From positions 248,001 through 312,000 of the forward strand of contig NZ_JNZD01000005.1 of assembly GCF_000725495.1 (NCBI RefSeq): a stretch of DNA of 64,000 bases, in the 5' to 3' direction. Below are positions 8,152-16,510 of the stretch, one piece after another. The position numbers and the translations under genes were made by a program. The first letter of the stretch is position 1. Each line of letters begins with the position of its first letter. This stretch comes from Streptomyces aureus (GTDB taxonomy: Bacteria > Actinomycetota > Actinomycetes > Streptomycetales > Streptomycetaceae). The notes under the pieces were generated by a model. That model worked only from the letters and a program-made list of their open reading frames with translations. It was not told where the DNA came from and searched no databases.

Positions 8152-9489
8152 ATGCCCAGAATGTCCCGGAAGACGGCCGTCGCGCTCGCGGCCTCCGCCT
8201 CCATAGCCCTCCTCGCCACCGCCTGTACCGGCCAGTCCGGCAGCGGCGCGGACGACGACGCGTCCAAGGAGCAGACGATCAACTTCTGGCACGCCTGGAG
8301 CGCGCCGAACGAGGTCAAGGCCGTGAAGTCGCTGGTCGCGGGCTTCGAGAAGGCGCACCCCAACATCCACGTGAACATCGTCGGCAACATGACCGACGAC
8401 AAGATCAACCAGGCGCTGCGGGCGGGCGGCGACAAGGCCCCGGACGTGGTCTCGTCCTTCACCACCAACAACGTCGGCAAGTTCTGCTCGTCCGGTGCGT
8501 TCGTCGATCTGAACCCCTTCTTCAAGAAGGCGCACATCGACCCCGAGACGACGTTCCCCAAGGCGATGAACGAGTACACCCAGTTCGACGGCAACCGCTG
8601 CACGGTGCCGCTGCTCGGTGACGCCTACGGGCTCTACTACAACAAGACCGCGTTCGAGAAGGCCGGGATCTCCTCCCCGCCGAAGACGTGGTCGGAGTTC
8701 GAGAAGGACGCGAAGAAGCTCACCGTCACCAAGGGCGACTCGTACTCCCAGCTGGGCTTCATGCCGAACTACCACGGCTGGGAGTCCACCACCGAGCACT
8801 ACTTCGGGCAGTTCTCACCGACGTACTTCGACAGCAGCGGCAAGTCGAACATCGCCAAGGACCCCGCGTTCACGGCCGGGTTCACCCTGCAGAAGAAGCT
8901 GGTCGACGAACTCGGCGGCTTCAAGAAGCTGGAGACCTACCGCTCCAAGCTCGGTGACGAATGGGGCCCCAAGCACCCCTTCCACACCGGCCAGGTGGCC
9001 ATGCAGCTCGACGGCGAGTGGCGGCTCGGCATGGCCGAGGAGGCCAAGCCCGGCTTCGAGATCGGCGTCGCCCCGCTGCCCGTCCCCGACGACCAGGCGG
9101 ACCAGTACGGCAAGGGCTACATCACCGGCACGATCGCGGGCATCGCGTCCACCAGCCACCACCAGAACGCGGCCTGGGAGCTGGTGAAGTACATGACCAC
9201 GGACACCGACGCGGTGGTCGGCTTCGCCAACGACATCCACAACGTGCCCTCGACGCTCGCGGCCCTCAAGTCGCCGAAGCTGAAGTACGACCCGCGCTTC
9301 AAGACGTTCCTGGACATCGCCTCGAACCCGAACTCGACGACGACCCCGGCGTCCATCAACGGCGGCACCTACCTCGTGACGCTCCAGCAGTTCGGATACG
9401 ACTACGAGAGCGGCAAGGCCACGGATCTGAAGGCGGGCCTCGCGGCCACCGCCCATCAGATCGACACGGACATCGCGCAGGCGAAGTAG
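8152..9489 (+). CDS. csnE: Sugar ABC transporter substrate-binding lipoprotein CsnE
   Basis: A 445-residue extracellular solute-binding protein (family 1). The signal peptide ends in a lipobox-like LLATAC, giving a lipid-anchored Cys at about residue 24, then a short Gly/Ser/Asp linker and the binding fold beginning TINFWHAWSAPNEV. Other family features are APDVVSSF and GYITGTIAGIAS. It lies 113 nt after csnR and 9 nt before the first permease gene, so it is the receptor of this importer; by synteny the ligand is a glucosamine oligosaccharide from chitosan. A GGGAG site precedes ATG 8152. Confidence 0.88.
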   Translation: MPRMSRKTAVALAASASIALLATACTGQSGSGADDDASKEQTINFWHAWSAPNEVKAVKSLVAGFEKAHPNIHVNIVGNMTDDKINQALRAGGDKAPDVVSSFTTNNVGKFCSSGAFVDLNPFFKKAHIDPETTFPKAMNEYTQFDGNRCTVPLLGDAYGLYYNKTAFEKAGISSPPKTWSEFEKDAKKLTVTKGDSYSQLGFMPNYHGWESTTEHYFGQFSPTYFDSSGKSNIAKDPAFTAGFTLQKKLVDELGGFKKLETYRSKLGDEWGPKHPFHTGQVAMQLDGEWRLGMAEEAKPGFEIGVAPLPVPDDQADQYGKGYITGTIAGIASTSHHQNAAWELVKYMTTDTDAVVGFANDIHNVPSTLAALKSPKLKYDPRFKTFLDIASNPNSTTTPASINGGTYLVTLQQFGYDYESGKATDLKAGLAATAHQIDTDIAQAK

Positions 9490-9498
9490 CCGGCCGCC

Positions 9499-10440
9499 AT
9501 GAGTACCGTCACGCTCGCCTCGAAGCGCCGCCGTTCGGCGCTGGTGACCCTCGCCTTCATGTCGCCCTGGCTGATCGGCTTCGCGGTCTTCTTCGCCTAT
9601 CCGCTGATCTCGACCGTCTACTTCTCCTTCATGCACTACGACGGCTTCAAGCCGCCGACGTGGAGCGGGACGAAGAACTGGACCTACGTCTTCGAGAACT
9701 ACCCGCTGTTCTGGCCCGCACTGCGCAACACCCTGTGGCTGGTCCTCGTCATGGTGACCCTGCGGGTGGTGTTCGGACTGGGCGTGGGCCTGCTGATCAC
9801 GAAGATCAGGACCGGGACGGGTGTCTTCCGCACCCTGTTCTACCTGCCCTACCTCGCCCCGCCGGTGGCCGCCACGATGGCGTTCGCCTTCCTCCTCAAC
9901 CCCGGTACGGGGCCGGTCAACTCCATCCTGGAGAAGGCCGGCGTCACGGCCCCCGGCTGGTTCAACGACCCCTCCTGGTCCAAGCCCGCCCTGACCCTGC
10001 TGGCCCTGTGGGGCATCGGCGACCTGATGGTCATCTTCATGGCCGCGCTCCTCGACGTCCCCACCGAGCAGTACGAGGCCGCCGAGCTGGACGGCGCCTC
10101 GGCCTGGCAGCGCTTCCGGTACGTCACCCTGCCGAACATCTCGCCCATCGTGATGTTCGCCGTGGTCACCGGGGTCATCCAGACCATGCAGTACTACACG
10201 CAGCCGCTGATCGCCGGGAAGGTCGCCTCGGGCGTCATCCAGGGCGCCGGCACGCAGTTCGAGCCCGGCTACCCCGACAAGTCGACGCTCACCCTGCCCC
10301 AGCTCGTCTACAACCTCGGCTTCCAGCGCTTCGACTACGGCTCCGCCTGTGTGGTCGCGCTGGTGCTGTTCGCCCTGTCCATGGCGTTCACCGCGTTCCT
10401 CATGCGGCGCCGGGGCGGTCTCATCCAGGCAGGTGACTGA
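9499..10440 (+). CDS. csnF: Sugar ABC transporter permease CsnF
   Basis: A 313-residue MalF-type permease with six predicted helices (first: LAFMSPWLIGFAVFFAYPLI). The cytoplasmic EAA loop reads EAAELDGASAWQRFRYVTLP and couples to an ATPase. No ATPase gene is in the cluster; in Streptomyces such importers are energised by the shared ATPase MsiK encoded elsewhere. Starts 9 nt after csnE and ends 3 nt before csnG. Confidence 0.9.
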   Translation: MSTVTLASKRRRSALVTLAFMSPWLIGFAVFFAYPLISTVYFSFMHYDGFKPPTWSGTKNWTYVFENYPLFWPALRNTLWLVLVMVTLRVVFGLGVGLLITKIRTGTGVFRTLFYLPYLAPPVAATMAFAFLLNPGTGPVNSILEKAGVTAPGWFNDPSWSKPALTLLALWGIGDLMVIFMAALLDVPTEQYEAAELDGASAWQRFRYVTLPNISPIVMFAVVTGVIQTMQYYTQPLIAGKVASGVIQGAGTQFEPGYPDKSTLTLPQLVYNLGFQRFDYGSACVVALVLFALSMAFTAFLMRRRGGLIQAGD

Positions 10441-10443
10441 CCG

Positions 10444-11337
10444 ATGACCCAAGTACTCGACAAGCCCGTGGAGCTGACCGCCCCGGCCACCCCCGCCGAG
10501 CGCACCGCGCGCCGCCGGGCCCTCCTGGAGTGGGTCGCGGTCCACTCCCTCGGCGTCGCGGCCGCCCTCTTCTTCGTGCTGCCCTTCGTCTTCGTGTTCC
10601 TGACCTCGCTGATGAGCGACAGCCAGGCACTGAGCCGCGACCTGATCCCGCACACCTGGGAGTGGGGCAACTACAAGAAGGTCTTCGACACCCCGGGCTT
10701 CCTCACCTGGTGGAAGAACACACTGCTGTACGCCAGCTTCGGCACGGTCCTGACGGTCGTCTCGTCGATCCCCGTCGCCTACGCCCTGGCCAAGTTCCGC
10801 TTCCGCGGCCGGAATCTGTCGCTGATGCTGGTCATCTCGATGATGATGCTGCCGCCCCAGGTCGTGATCATCCCGATGTACCTGTTCTGGGCGAAGCAGC
10901 TGGACCTGTCCGGCACGCTGTGGCCGCTGATCATCCCGATGGCGTTCGGGGACGCGTTCTCCATCTTCCTGCTGCGCCAGTTCCTGATGACCATCCCGAA
11001 CGAGTACCTGGACGCCGCCCGGGTCGACGGCTGCGGGGAGCTGCGGACCCTGCTCAGGGTCGTCCTGCCGATGGCGAAGCCCGGCATCGCGGCCGTCGCG
11101 CTCTTCCAGTTCTTCTACGCCTGGAACGACTACTTCGGCCCCCAGATCTACGCGTCCGAGAACCCGGCCGCCTGGACGCTGAGTTACGGGCTGGAGTCCT
11201 TCAAGGGCGCGCACCACACCGACTGGAATCTCACCATGGCCGCGACCGTCCTGGTCATGGCCCCCGTGATCCTCGTGTTCTTCTTCGCGCAGAAGGCGTT
11301 CGTCGAAGGCGTCACGCTCACCGGAGTGAAGGGTTAA
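10444..11337 (+). CDS. csnG: Sugar ABC transporter permease CsnG
   Basis: A 297-residue MalG-type permease, partner of CsnF. An N-terminal cytoplasmic segment of about 35 residues precedes six helices (first: ALFFVLPFVFVFLTSLM); the EAA loop is DAARVDGCGELRTLLRVVLP. The C-terminus AFVEGVTLTGVKG is typical of family 1 sugar permeases. It begins 3 nt after csnF, and csnH begins 2 nt after its stop. Confidence 0.9.
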   Translation: MTQVLDKPVELTAPATPAERTARRRALLEWVAVHSLGVAAALFFVLPFVFVFLTSLMSDSQALSRDLIPHTWEWGNYKKVFDTPGFLTWWKNTLLYASFGTVLTVVSSIPVAYALAKFRFRGRNLSLMLVISMMMLPPQVVIIPMYLFWAKQLDLSGTLWPLIIPMAFGDAFSIFLLRQFLMTIPNEYLDAARVDGCGELRTLLRVVLPMAKPGIAAVALFQFFYAWNDYFGPQIYASENPAAWTLSYGLESFKGAHHTDWNLTMAATVLVMAPVILVFFFAQKAFVEGVTLTGVKG

Positions 11338-11339
11338 CC

Positions 11340-12605
11340 ATGAAACTCACCGTGGTCGGCGGAGGGTCGACCTACACCCCCGAACTCATCGACGGCTTCG
11401 CCCGGCTCAGGGACACCCTGCCCGTCGAGGAACTGGTCCTCGTCGACCCCGCCGCCGAACGCCTGGAGCTGGTCGGCGGACTGGCCCGCCGGATCTTCGC
11501 CCGTCAGGACCACCCCGGCCGGATCGTCACCACCTCCGACCTGGACGCGGGGGTCGAGGGCGCCGACGCCGTCCTGCTCCAGCTGCGCGTCGGCGGCCAG
11601 GCCGCCCGCGAGCAGGACGAGACCTGGCCGCTGGAGTGCGGCTGCGTCGGCCAGGAGACGACCGGCGCCGGCGGACTGGCCAAGGCACTGCGCACGGTCC
11701 CGGTGGTGCTGGACATCGCCGAGCGGGTCCGCCGCACCAACCCGGACGCGTGGATCATCGACTTCACCAACCCGGTCGGCATCGTGACCCGTGCCCTGCT
11801 CCAGGCGGGCCACAAGGCGGTCGGCCTGTGCAACGTGGCGATCGGCTTCCAGCGGAAGTTCGCCGGACTCCTCGGGGTCTCCCCCGCCGAGGTCCACCTC
11901 GACCACGTGGGCCTCAACCACCTCACCTGGGAGACCGGTGTGCGTCTGGGCGGCCCCGAGGGCGAGGACGCCCTGCCGCGGCTGCTCGCCGGGCACGGCG
12001 ACACGATCGCCGCCGATCTGCGGCTGCCCCGCTCACTGGTCGAGCGCCTCGGCGTGGTCCCCTCGTACTACCTGCGCTACTTCTACGCCCACGACGAGGT
12101 CGTCCGCGAGCTGCGCACCAAGCCCTCCCGCGCCGCCGAAGTGGCCGAGATGGAACGGACGCTGCTGAAGATGTACGGCGACCCGGCGCTCGACGAGAAG
12201 CCGGAACTGCTCGCGAAGCGGGGCGGCGCCTACTACTCCGAGGCGGCCGTCGACCTGGCCGCCTCCCTGCTGGGCGGGGGCGGCAGCCCGTACCAGGTGG
12301 TGAACACCCTCAACCGGGGAACCCTGCCGTTCCTGCCGGACGACGCGGTGATCGAGGTGCAGGCCGCGGTGAACGCCAAGGGGCCCGCGCCGCTGCCGGT
12401 GCCGGCCGTGGACCCGCTGTACGCGGGCCTGATGGCGGGCGTGACCGCGTACGAGGACCTCGCCCTGGACGCCGCCCTGCGCGGCGGACGCGACCGGGTC
12501 TTCCGGGCGCTGCTCGCCCACCCCCTGGTCGGCCAGTACGCCCTGGCCGACGCCCTGACCGACCAGCTGATCGCGCACAACCGGGAGCACCTCGCGTGGG
12601 CATGA
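11340..12605 (+). CDS. csnH: Glycoside hydrolase family 4 enzyme CsnH
   Basis: A 421-residue NAD- and metal-dependent glycosidase of family GH4. The Rossmann start VVGGGSTYTPELIDGF binds NAD; QLRVGGQAAREQDE, QETTGAGG and the metal-binding motifs CNVAIG (Cys) and GLNHLTW (His) are all present, so the catalytic core looks intact. In this cluster it should cleave imported, possibly phosphorylated, glucosamine oligosaccharides in the cytoplasm; annotation as 6-phospho-beta-glucosidase is a family default, not shown here. The ATG overlaps the end of the csnG context by only 2 nt of spacing, and its TGA overlaps the ATG of csnK (ATGA). Confidence 0.87.
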   Translation: MKLTVVGGGSTYTPELIDGFARLRDTLPVEELVLVDPAAERLELVGGLARRIFARQDHPGRIVTTSDLDAGVEGADAVLLQLRVGGQAAREQDETWPLECGCVGQETTGAGGLAKALRTVPVVLDIAERVRRTNPDAWIIDFTNPVGIVTRALLQAGHKAVGLCNVAIGFQRKFAGLLGVSPAEVHLDHVGLNHLTWETGVRLGGPEGEDALPRLLAGHGDTIAADLRLPRSLVERLGVVPSYYLRYFYAHDEVVRELRTKPSRAAEVAEMERTLLKMYGDPALDEKPELLAKRGGAYYSEAAVDLAASLLGGGGSPYQVVNTLNRGTLPFLPDDAVIEVQAAVNAKGPAPLPVPAVDPLYAGLMAGVTAYEDLALDAALRGGRDRVFRALLAHPLVGQYALADALTDQLIAHNREHLAWA

Positions 12606-13636
12606 CCTCGACGGAGACCGGCGCCGGGACCGCGGCCGGGTCCGGCCCCACCGGCGCCGGGACGGAGCCCGCGGGCCTCGTCCTGGCCATCGACGCGGGG
12701 AACAGCAAGACCGACGTCGCCGTCGTGGCCGCGGACGGCCGCGTGACCGGCACCGCGCGCGGCGGCGGGTTCCGGCCCCCGGCGGTCGGCGTGGAGACGG
12801 CCGTGGACACCGTCGCCGACGCCGTGCGGCGGGCCTTCGCCGAGGCGGGCGTCACCTCGGTCGGGCATGTCTCGGCCTGCCTCGCCAACGCCGATCTGCC
12901 CGTGGAGGAGGAGCAGTTGGCGGCGGCGCTGCGGGCGCGCGCCTGGGGCGCGGGGGTGGAGGTGCGCAACGACACGTTCGCGATCCTGCGGGCCGGGATC
13001 GCCGAGCCGCGCGGGGTCGCCGTGGTCTGCGGGGCCGGCATCAACTGCGTGGGCATGCGGCCCGACGGCCGCACCGCGCGCTTCCCCGCCATCGGCCGCA
13101 TCTCCGGTGACTGGGGCGGCGGCTGGGCTCTGGCGGAGGAGGCCCTGTGGCACGCCGCACGGGCCGAGGACGGCCGGGGCGGCGCGACCGAGCTGGCCCG
13201 CACCCTGCCCGCGCACTTCGGCCTGGACTCCATGTACGCGCTCATCGAGGCGCTCCACCTGGAACACATCCCGGGCGCGCGCCGCCACGAGCTGACCCCG
13301 GTCCTGTTCGCCACGGCGGCGGACGGCGACCCGGTGGCGCTGGCGGTCGTCGACCGCCTCGCGGACGAGGTGGTCAGCATGGCCACGGTGGCCCTCGGCC
13401 GTCTGGGCCTGCTCGCCGAGGAGACCCCGGTGCTGCTGGGCGGAGGCATCCTCGCCGCCCGCCACCCGCGGCTCGACGACCGCGTGCACGAGCTCCTGGC
13501 CGCCCGCGCGCCCAGGGCGGTCCCCCGCGTGGTCACCGCCCCGCCGGTGCTGGGTGCCGCGCTCCTGGGCCTGGACCACGTACGGGCCGCGGGCGAAGTC
13601 CACGCGCGGGTGCGGGCGTTCTACGAAGGGGGCTGA
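12602..13636 (+). CDS. csnK: BadF/BadG-type N-acetylhexosamine kinase-like protein CsnK
   Basis: A 344-residue ASKHA-fold kinase. The phosphate-1 motif is VLAIDAGNSKTDVAVV, phosphate-2 region is VVCGAGINCVG, and the adenosine region is PVLLGGGILAA. ISGDWGGGWALAEEA matches eukaryotic-type N-acetylglucosamine kinases. The likely job is phosphorylation of glucosamine or its oligomers released after uptake. Start ATG 12602 overlaps the csnH stop. The first 25 residues are Thr/Gly/Ala-rich and variable. A large perfect hairpin follows at 13643 and ends the cluster. Confidence 0.85.
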   Translation: MTSTETGAGTAAGSGPTGAGTEPAGLVLAIDAGNSKTDVAVVAADGRVTGTARGGGFRPPAVGVETAVDTVADAVRRAFAEAGVTSVGHVSACLANADLPVEEEQLAAALRARAWGAGVEVRNDTFAILRAGIAEPRGVAVVCGAGINCVGMRPDGRTARFPAIGRISGDWGGGWALAEEALWHAARAEDGRGGATELARTLPAHFGLDSMYALIEALHLEHIPGARRHELTPVLFATAADGDPVALAVVDRLADEVVSMATVALGRLGLLAEETPVLLGGGILAARHPRLDDRVHELLAARAPRAVPRVVTAPPVLGAALLGLDHVRAAGEVHARVRAFYEGG

Positions 13637-13642
13637 GGGGCC

Positions 13643-13676
13643 CCGTGGCCGGCGGCACCGGTGCCGCCGGCCACGG
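13643..13676 (+). terminator. Terminator of the csn cluster
   Basis: A perfect 34-nt inverted repeat (CCGTGGCCGGCGGCACC with its complement) 7 nt after the csnK stop. Confidence 0.8.
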
Positions 13677-13728
13677 CTCCGGCAGGGCCCGTGACCTGGT
13701 GTGCAGGGACGGGAACCAAAAGGATGCG

Positions 13729-13740
13729 GAACACGTGTTC
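13729..13740. promoter_or_regulatory. 12-bp palindrome GAACACGTGTTC
   Basis: A perfect palindrome with a CACGTG core, 180 nt upstream of the signalling operon. It is a candidate operator for that operon; no promoter hexamers are clear, and the regulator is unknown. The rest of 13677-13920 shows no gene. Confidence 0.35.
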
Positions 13741-13920
13741 TTGAGAAGGGGGGTGGCACGGGGGAGTCGTGCCGCGCCGTGATCCGACAAGATCCAGGCA
13801 AGGCCTGTGCGGATACCGGTACGGACGGCGATACTTGCCGCCGTGCACGTACGCCGGACGGCGCGTCTCCCGCGTCCGCGGTGGGCGTGACCGAGCGGAT
13901 GACCATGGGGGAGGTCGACA

Positions 13921-15402
13921 GTGACACACCCGCCGAAGGGCAGCGCGGCGCCACCTGGGCGGGGCGCGCCCACGATGCCGGCCGTGCCGCCGCAGGCCGG
14001 GCCGCCCCGGACCCCGGGCGGATCCCCCGCGTCCCCGGACGCCCCGCGGAGCGTCTCCCCGGCCCCCGGCGCGGCACCGCGGCGCACGGCGTGGGCCGAG
14101 GGTGTGGACCGGCTGCGCGCCGCGGCGACGACCGAGCCGGGCCGGCTGCGGATCATCGGCGCCGTCCTCGCCCTGCTGGTCGTCGCGTTCGGCGCCGTCA
14201 CCGCCTGGCAGATGACGGAACGTTCTGCCGCCGCCGACAACGTGCTGCACCGCAGCCAGCCGCTGAGCGCCAGCGCCGCCGACATCTACCGCTCCCTGGC
14301 CGACGCCAACACCGCGGCCTCCAGCGGCTTCCTGGCGGGCGGGCAGGAGACGCAGGAGTCCCGCGACCGCTACGAGAGCGACATCAGGACGGCGGCCGCG
14401 AAGCTCATCACCGCGGCCAACAGCTCCGAGCCGGGCTCCGCCTCGGCCAGGACCATCTCCGAGCTCAACGAACTGCTGCCCCAGTACAAGGGGCTGATCG
14501 AGCGGGCCCGTGCCAACAACCGGCAGGGCTATCCGCTGGGCGGCGCGTACCTGCGGTACGCGAACGACACGATGCAGAACCGGATGCTCCCGAAGGCCGA
14601 ACAGCTCTACGACCGGGAGAACCAGCGGCTCGGCAGCGACTACGCGGAGGCGAAGCCCTACCCGTGGGCGGCGATCGCCCTCGGACTCCTCGCGCTCGGC
14701 GCGCTCGCCTGGGCCCAGCGGCGCAACTACCTCCGGACGAACCGGGTGCTCAACCACGGCATGGCCGCCGCCACCGCGGCCGGCCTCGTGGTGCTGCTGT
14801 GGCTCACCGTCGGACACACCCTCGCCCGGTCCGGGCTCGAGGAGTCCTACGACCACGGGGTCCGTTCCCTGAGCGTGCTGCACGACGCCCAGATCGCCGC
14901 CCTGAAGGCGCGGGGCAACGAGAACCTCACCCTGGTCAGCCGGGGCGCGGAGACCATGACGCTGCCGGACAAGACCACCGTCGACCTGTACGACTTCAAT
15001 TTCGACAAGGACATGAAGGCGCTCACCGCGCACCTCGCCGCGGCGGCGAAGCTCGCCGACGACCAGGCGGGCGAGAAGCCCGTCCACGCCGCGACCGCCG
15101 ACATGGAGGTCTGGAAGGACCGTCACTCCCTGGCCCGGAAGGCCGACAACAACGGCGAGTACCAGCTTGCGCTCGACCGGGTCATCGGCTCCAAGGACAA
15201 GAAGCCCACGGGCGTGTGCTTCGACGGCGTCGACACGAACCTGAGGGACGCGGTCACGCACGAGCAGGACGAGTTCCAGCGGGCGGCGGGCAACGGCCTG
15301 GACGCCATGACCGGCCTGCCGGCCGGCGCCGCGGTCCTGGCCGTGCTGGCCGCCGCGGGCGCCCTGCTCGGCATAGGCCGCAGGCTTTCGGAGTACCGGT
15401 GA
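13921..15402 (+). CDS. GlnX-like membrane sensor protein
   Basis: A 493-residue membrane protein. A Pro/Ala-rich cytoplasmic N-terminus (1-76) is followed by TM1 (RIIGAVLALLVVAFGAVTAW, 77-97), an extracytoplasmic helical domain (to about 240), TM2 and TM3 around 245-300, a second extracytoplasmic helical domain, and TM4 near the C-terminus (AAVLAVLAAAGALLGIG). Membrane protein plus binding protein plus PknG-like kinase is the order of the mycobacterial glnX-glnH-pknG locus, where GlnX relays the amino-acid signal sensed by GlnH to PknG. The match here is by architecture and order, not sequence search. GTG 13921 follows GGGGGAGG. First gene of a seven-gene operon. Confidence 0.72.
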   Translation: MTHPPKGSAAPPGRGAPTMPAVPPQAGPPRTPGGSPASPDAPRSVSPAPGAAPRRTAWAEGVDRLRAAATTEPGRLRIIGAVLALLVVAFGAVTAWQMTERSAAADNVLHRSQPLSASAADIYRSLADANTAASSGFLAGGQETQESRDRYESDIRTAAAKLITAANSSEPGSASARTISELNELLPQYKGLIERARANNRQGYPLGGAYLRYANDTMQNRMLPKAEQLYDRENQRLGSDYAEAKPYPWAAIALGLLALGALAWAQRRNYLRTNRVLNHGMAAATAAGLVVLLWLTVGHTLARSGLEESYDHGVRSLSVLHDAQIAALKARGNENLTLVSRGAETMTLPDKTTVDLYDFNFDKDMKALTAHLAAAAKLADDQAGEKPVHAATADMEVWKDRHSLARKADNNGEYQLALDRVIGSKDKKPTGVCFDGVDTNLRDAVTHEQDEFQRAAGNGLDAMTGLPAGAAVLAVLAAAGALLGIGRRLSEYR

Positions 15403-15416
15403 GAGGAGGAGCGGCG

Positions 15417-16442
15417 ATGAACGCACGACGTCTGAGGGCGAGCCTCAGGGGCTGGGGCGGCGTGGGCGCGATGGCGCTCGCCTGCGTGACGGCGCTGATC
15501 CTCGCGCTGATGCTGCCGGACTCCGCGCGCGGGAGCGGCGGCGCCGGTGTCGGCGGGCCCGGACTGGCCCTCGGCACCCAGGCCAGGGACGAGGACTGCA
15601 CCGACCCGCAGGACCGCAGCCTCTCCCCGTCGGGCGCCGACGGGGCGACGATCGACGCCATCAAGAACCGCAAGGACCGGCGGCTGATCGTCGGCGTCGA
15701 CCAGAACAGCTACCACTGGGGCTACCGCGACCCGAACAACCCGAAGGCCGGCGGCGACCTGGAGGGCTTCGACATCGACCTGGTGCACGCGATCGCCAAG
15801 AACATCCTGGGCGACGAGAACGCCGTGCAGTTCCGGGCCATCCCCACCAGCCAGCGCATCCCCGCCCTGCAGCAGGGCAAGGTCGACATGGTGGTGCGCA
15901 CCATGACGATCACCTGCGAGCGCCTCCGCCAGGTCACGTTCTCCGCGCCCTACTTCAAGACCGGCCAGCAGGTGCTGGCCCCGGCGAACTCCGGCATCAC
16001 CGGGTACGACAAGAGCCTCGCGGGCAAGCGGATCTGCTCGGCGGCGAGCTCCACCGCCTACGACCGGCTGAAGTCCGACCGGGACCACCACAAGCTCGCC
16101 CCCTCCGCCGTCGTCCTCCCTCCCGTGCCCAACCAGCTCGACTGTCTGGTGCGCCTCCAGCTCGGCGAGGCCGACGCGGTCGTGACCGACGGCGCGCTCG
16201 CCGCGAGCCAGGCCGCCCAGGACCCCACGGTCAAGCTCGAGGGCGGCACGTTCACCACCGAGTACTACGGCGTGGCGATGAACCTGGGCGCCAAGGATCT
16301 GGTACGCCGGGTCAACCAGGTCCTGGCCGACTACCGCAAGGACGGCTGGCGGCAGTCGTACGACAAGTGGCTCGCTCCGACCCTCGGGGCCGATTCGCCC
16401 TCGCAGAACCCGCCTCCCGCCGTGTACGGGCGGACGACCTGA
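15417..16442 (+). CDS. GlnH-like amino-acid (glutamate/aspartate) binding protein
   Basis: A 341-residue periplasmic-type binding protein of the polar amino-acid family. Ligand-fold motifs are LIVGVDQNSYHWGYRD, LEGFDIDLVHAIAKNILG, and VDMVVRTMTITCERLRQVTF with ERxxxV(T/D)FS-like core. The N-terminal hydrophobic segment (about residues 14-33) contains a Cys in its middle rather than in a clean lipobox, so it may be a membrane anchor. No permease or ATPase gene is near, so it acts as a sensor rather than in uptake, as does mycobacterial GlnH. It starts 14 nt after the GlnX-like gene behind GAGAGGAGGAG. Confidence 0.8.
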   Translation: MNARRLRASLRGWGGVGAMALACVTALILALMLPDSARGSGGAGVGGPGLALGTQARDEDCTDPQDRSLSPSGADGATIDAIKNRKDRRLIVGVDQNSYHWGYRDPNNPKAGGDLEGFDIDLVHAIAKNILGDENAVQFRAIPTSQRIPALQQGKVDMVVRTMTITCERLRQVTFSAPYFKTGQQVLAPANSGITGYDKSLAGKRICSAASSTAYDRLKSDRDHHKLAPSAVVLPPVPNQLDCLVRLQLGEADAVVTDGALAASQAAQDPTVKLEGGTFTTEYYGVAMNLGAKDLVRRVNQVLADYRKDGWRQSYDKWLAPTLGADSPSQNPPPAVYGRTT

Positions 16443-16510
16443 CACGACCGCAGAACCGACCGGCCGCGCACCCGCGCGCGCCGGAACCGCACGAGAACGA
16501 GAGGTGATCG

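Noticed and set aside
8815..11217. 800-codon minus-strand frame across csnE-csnF-csnG
   Set aside because: Shadow of three well-supported transporter genes; composition is not protein-like.
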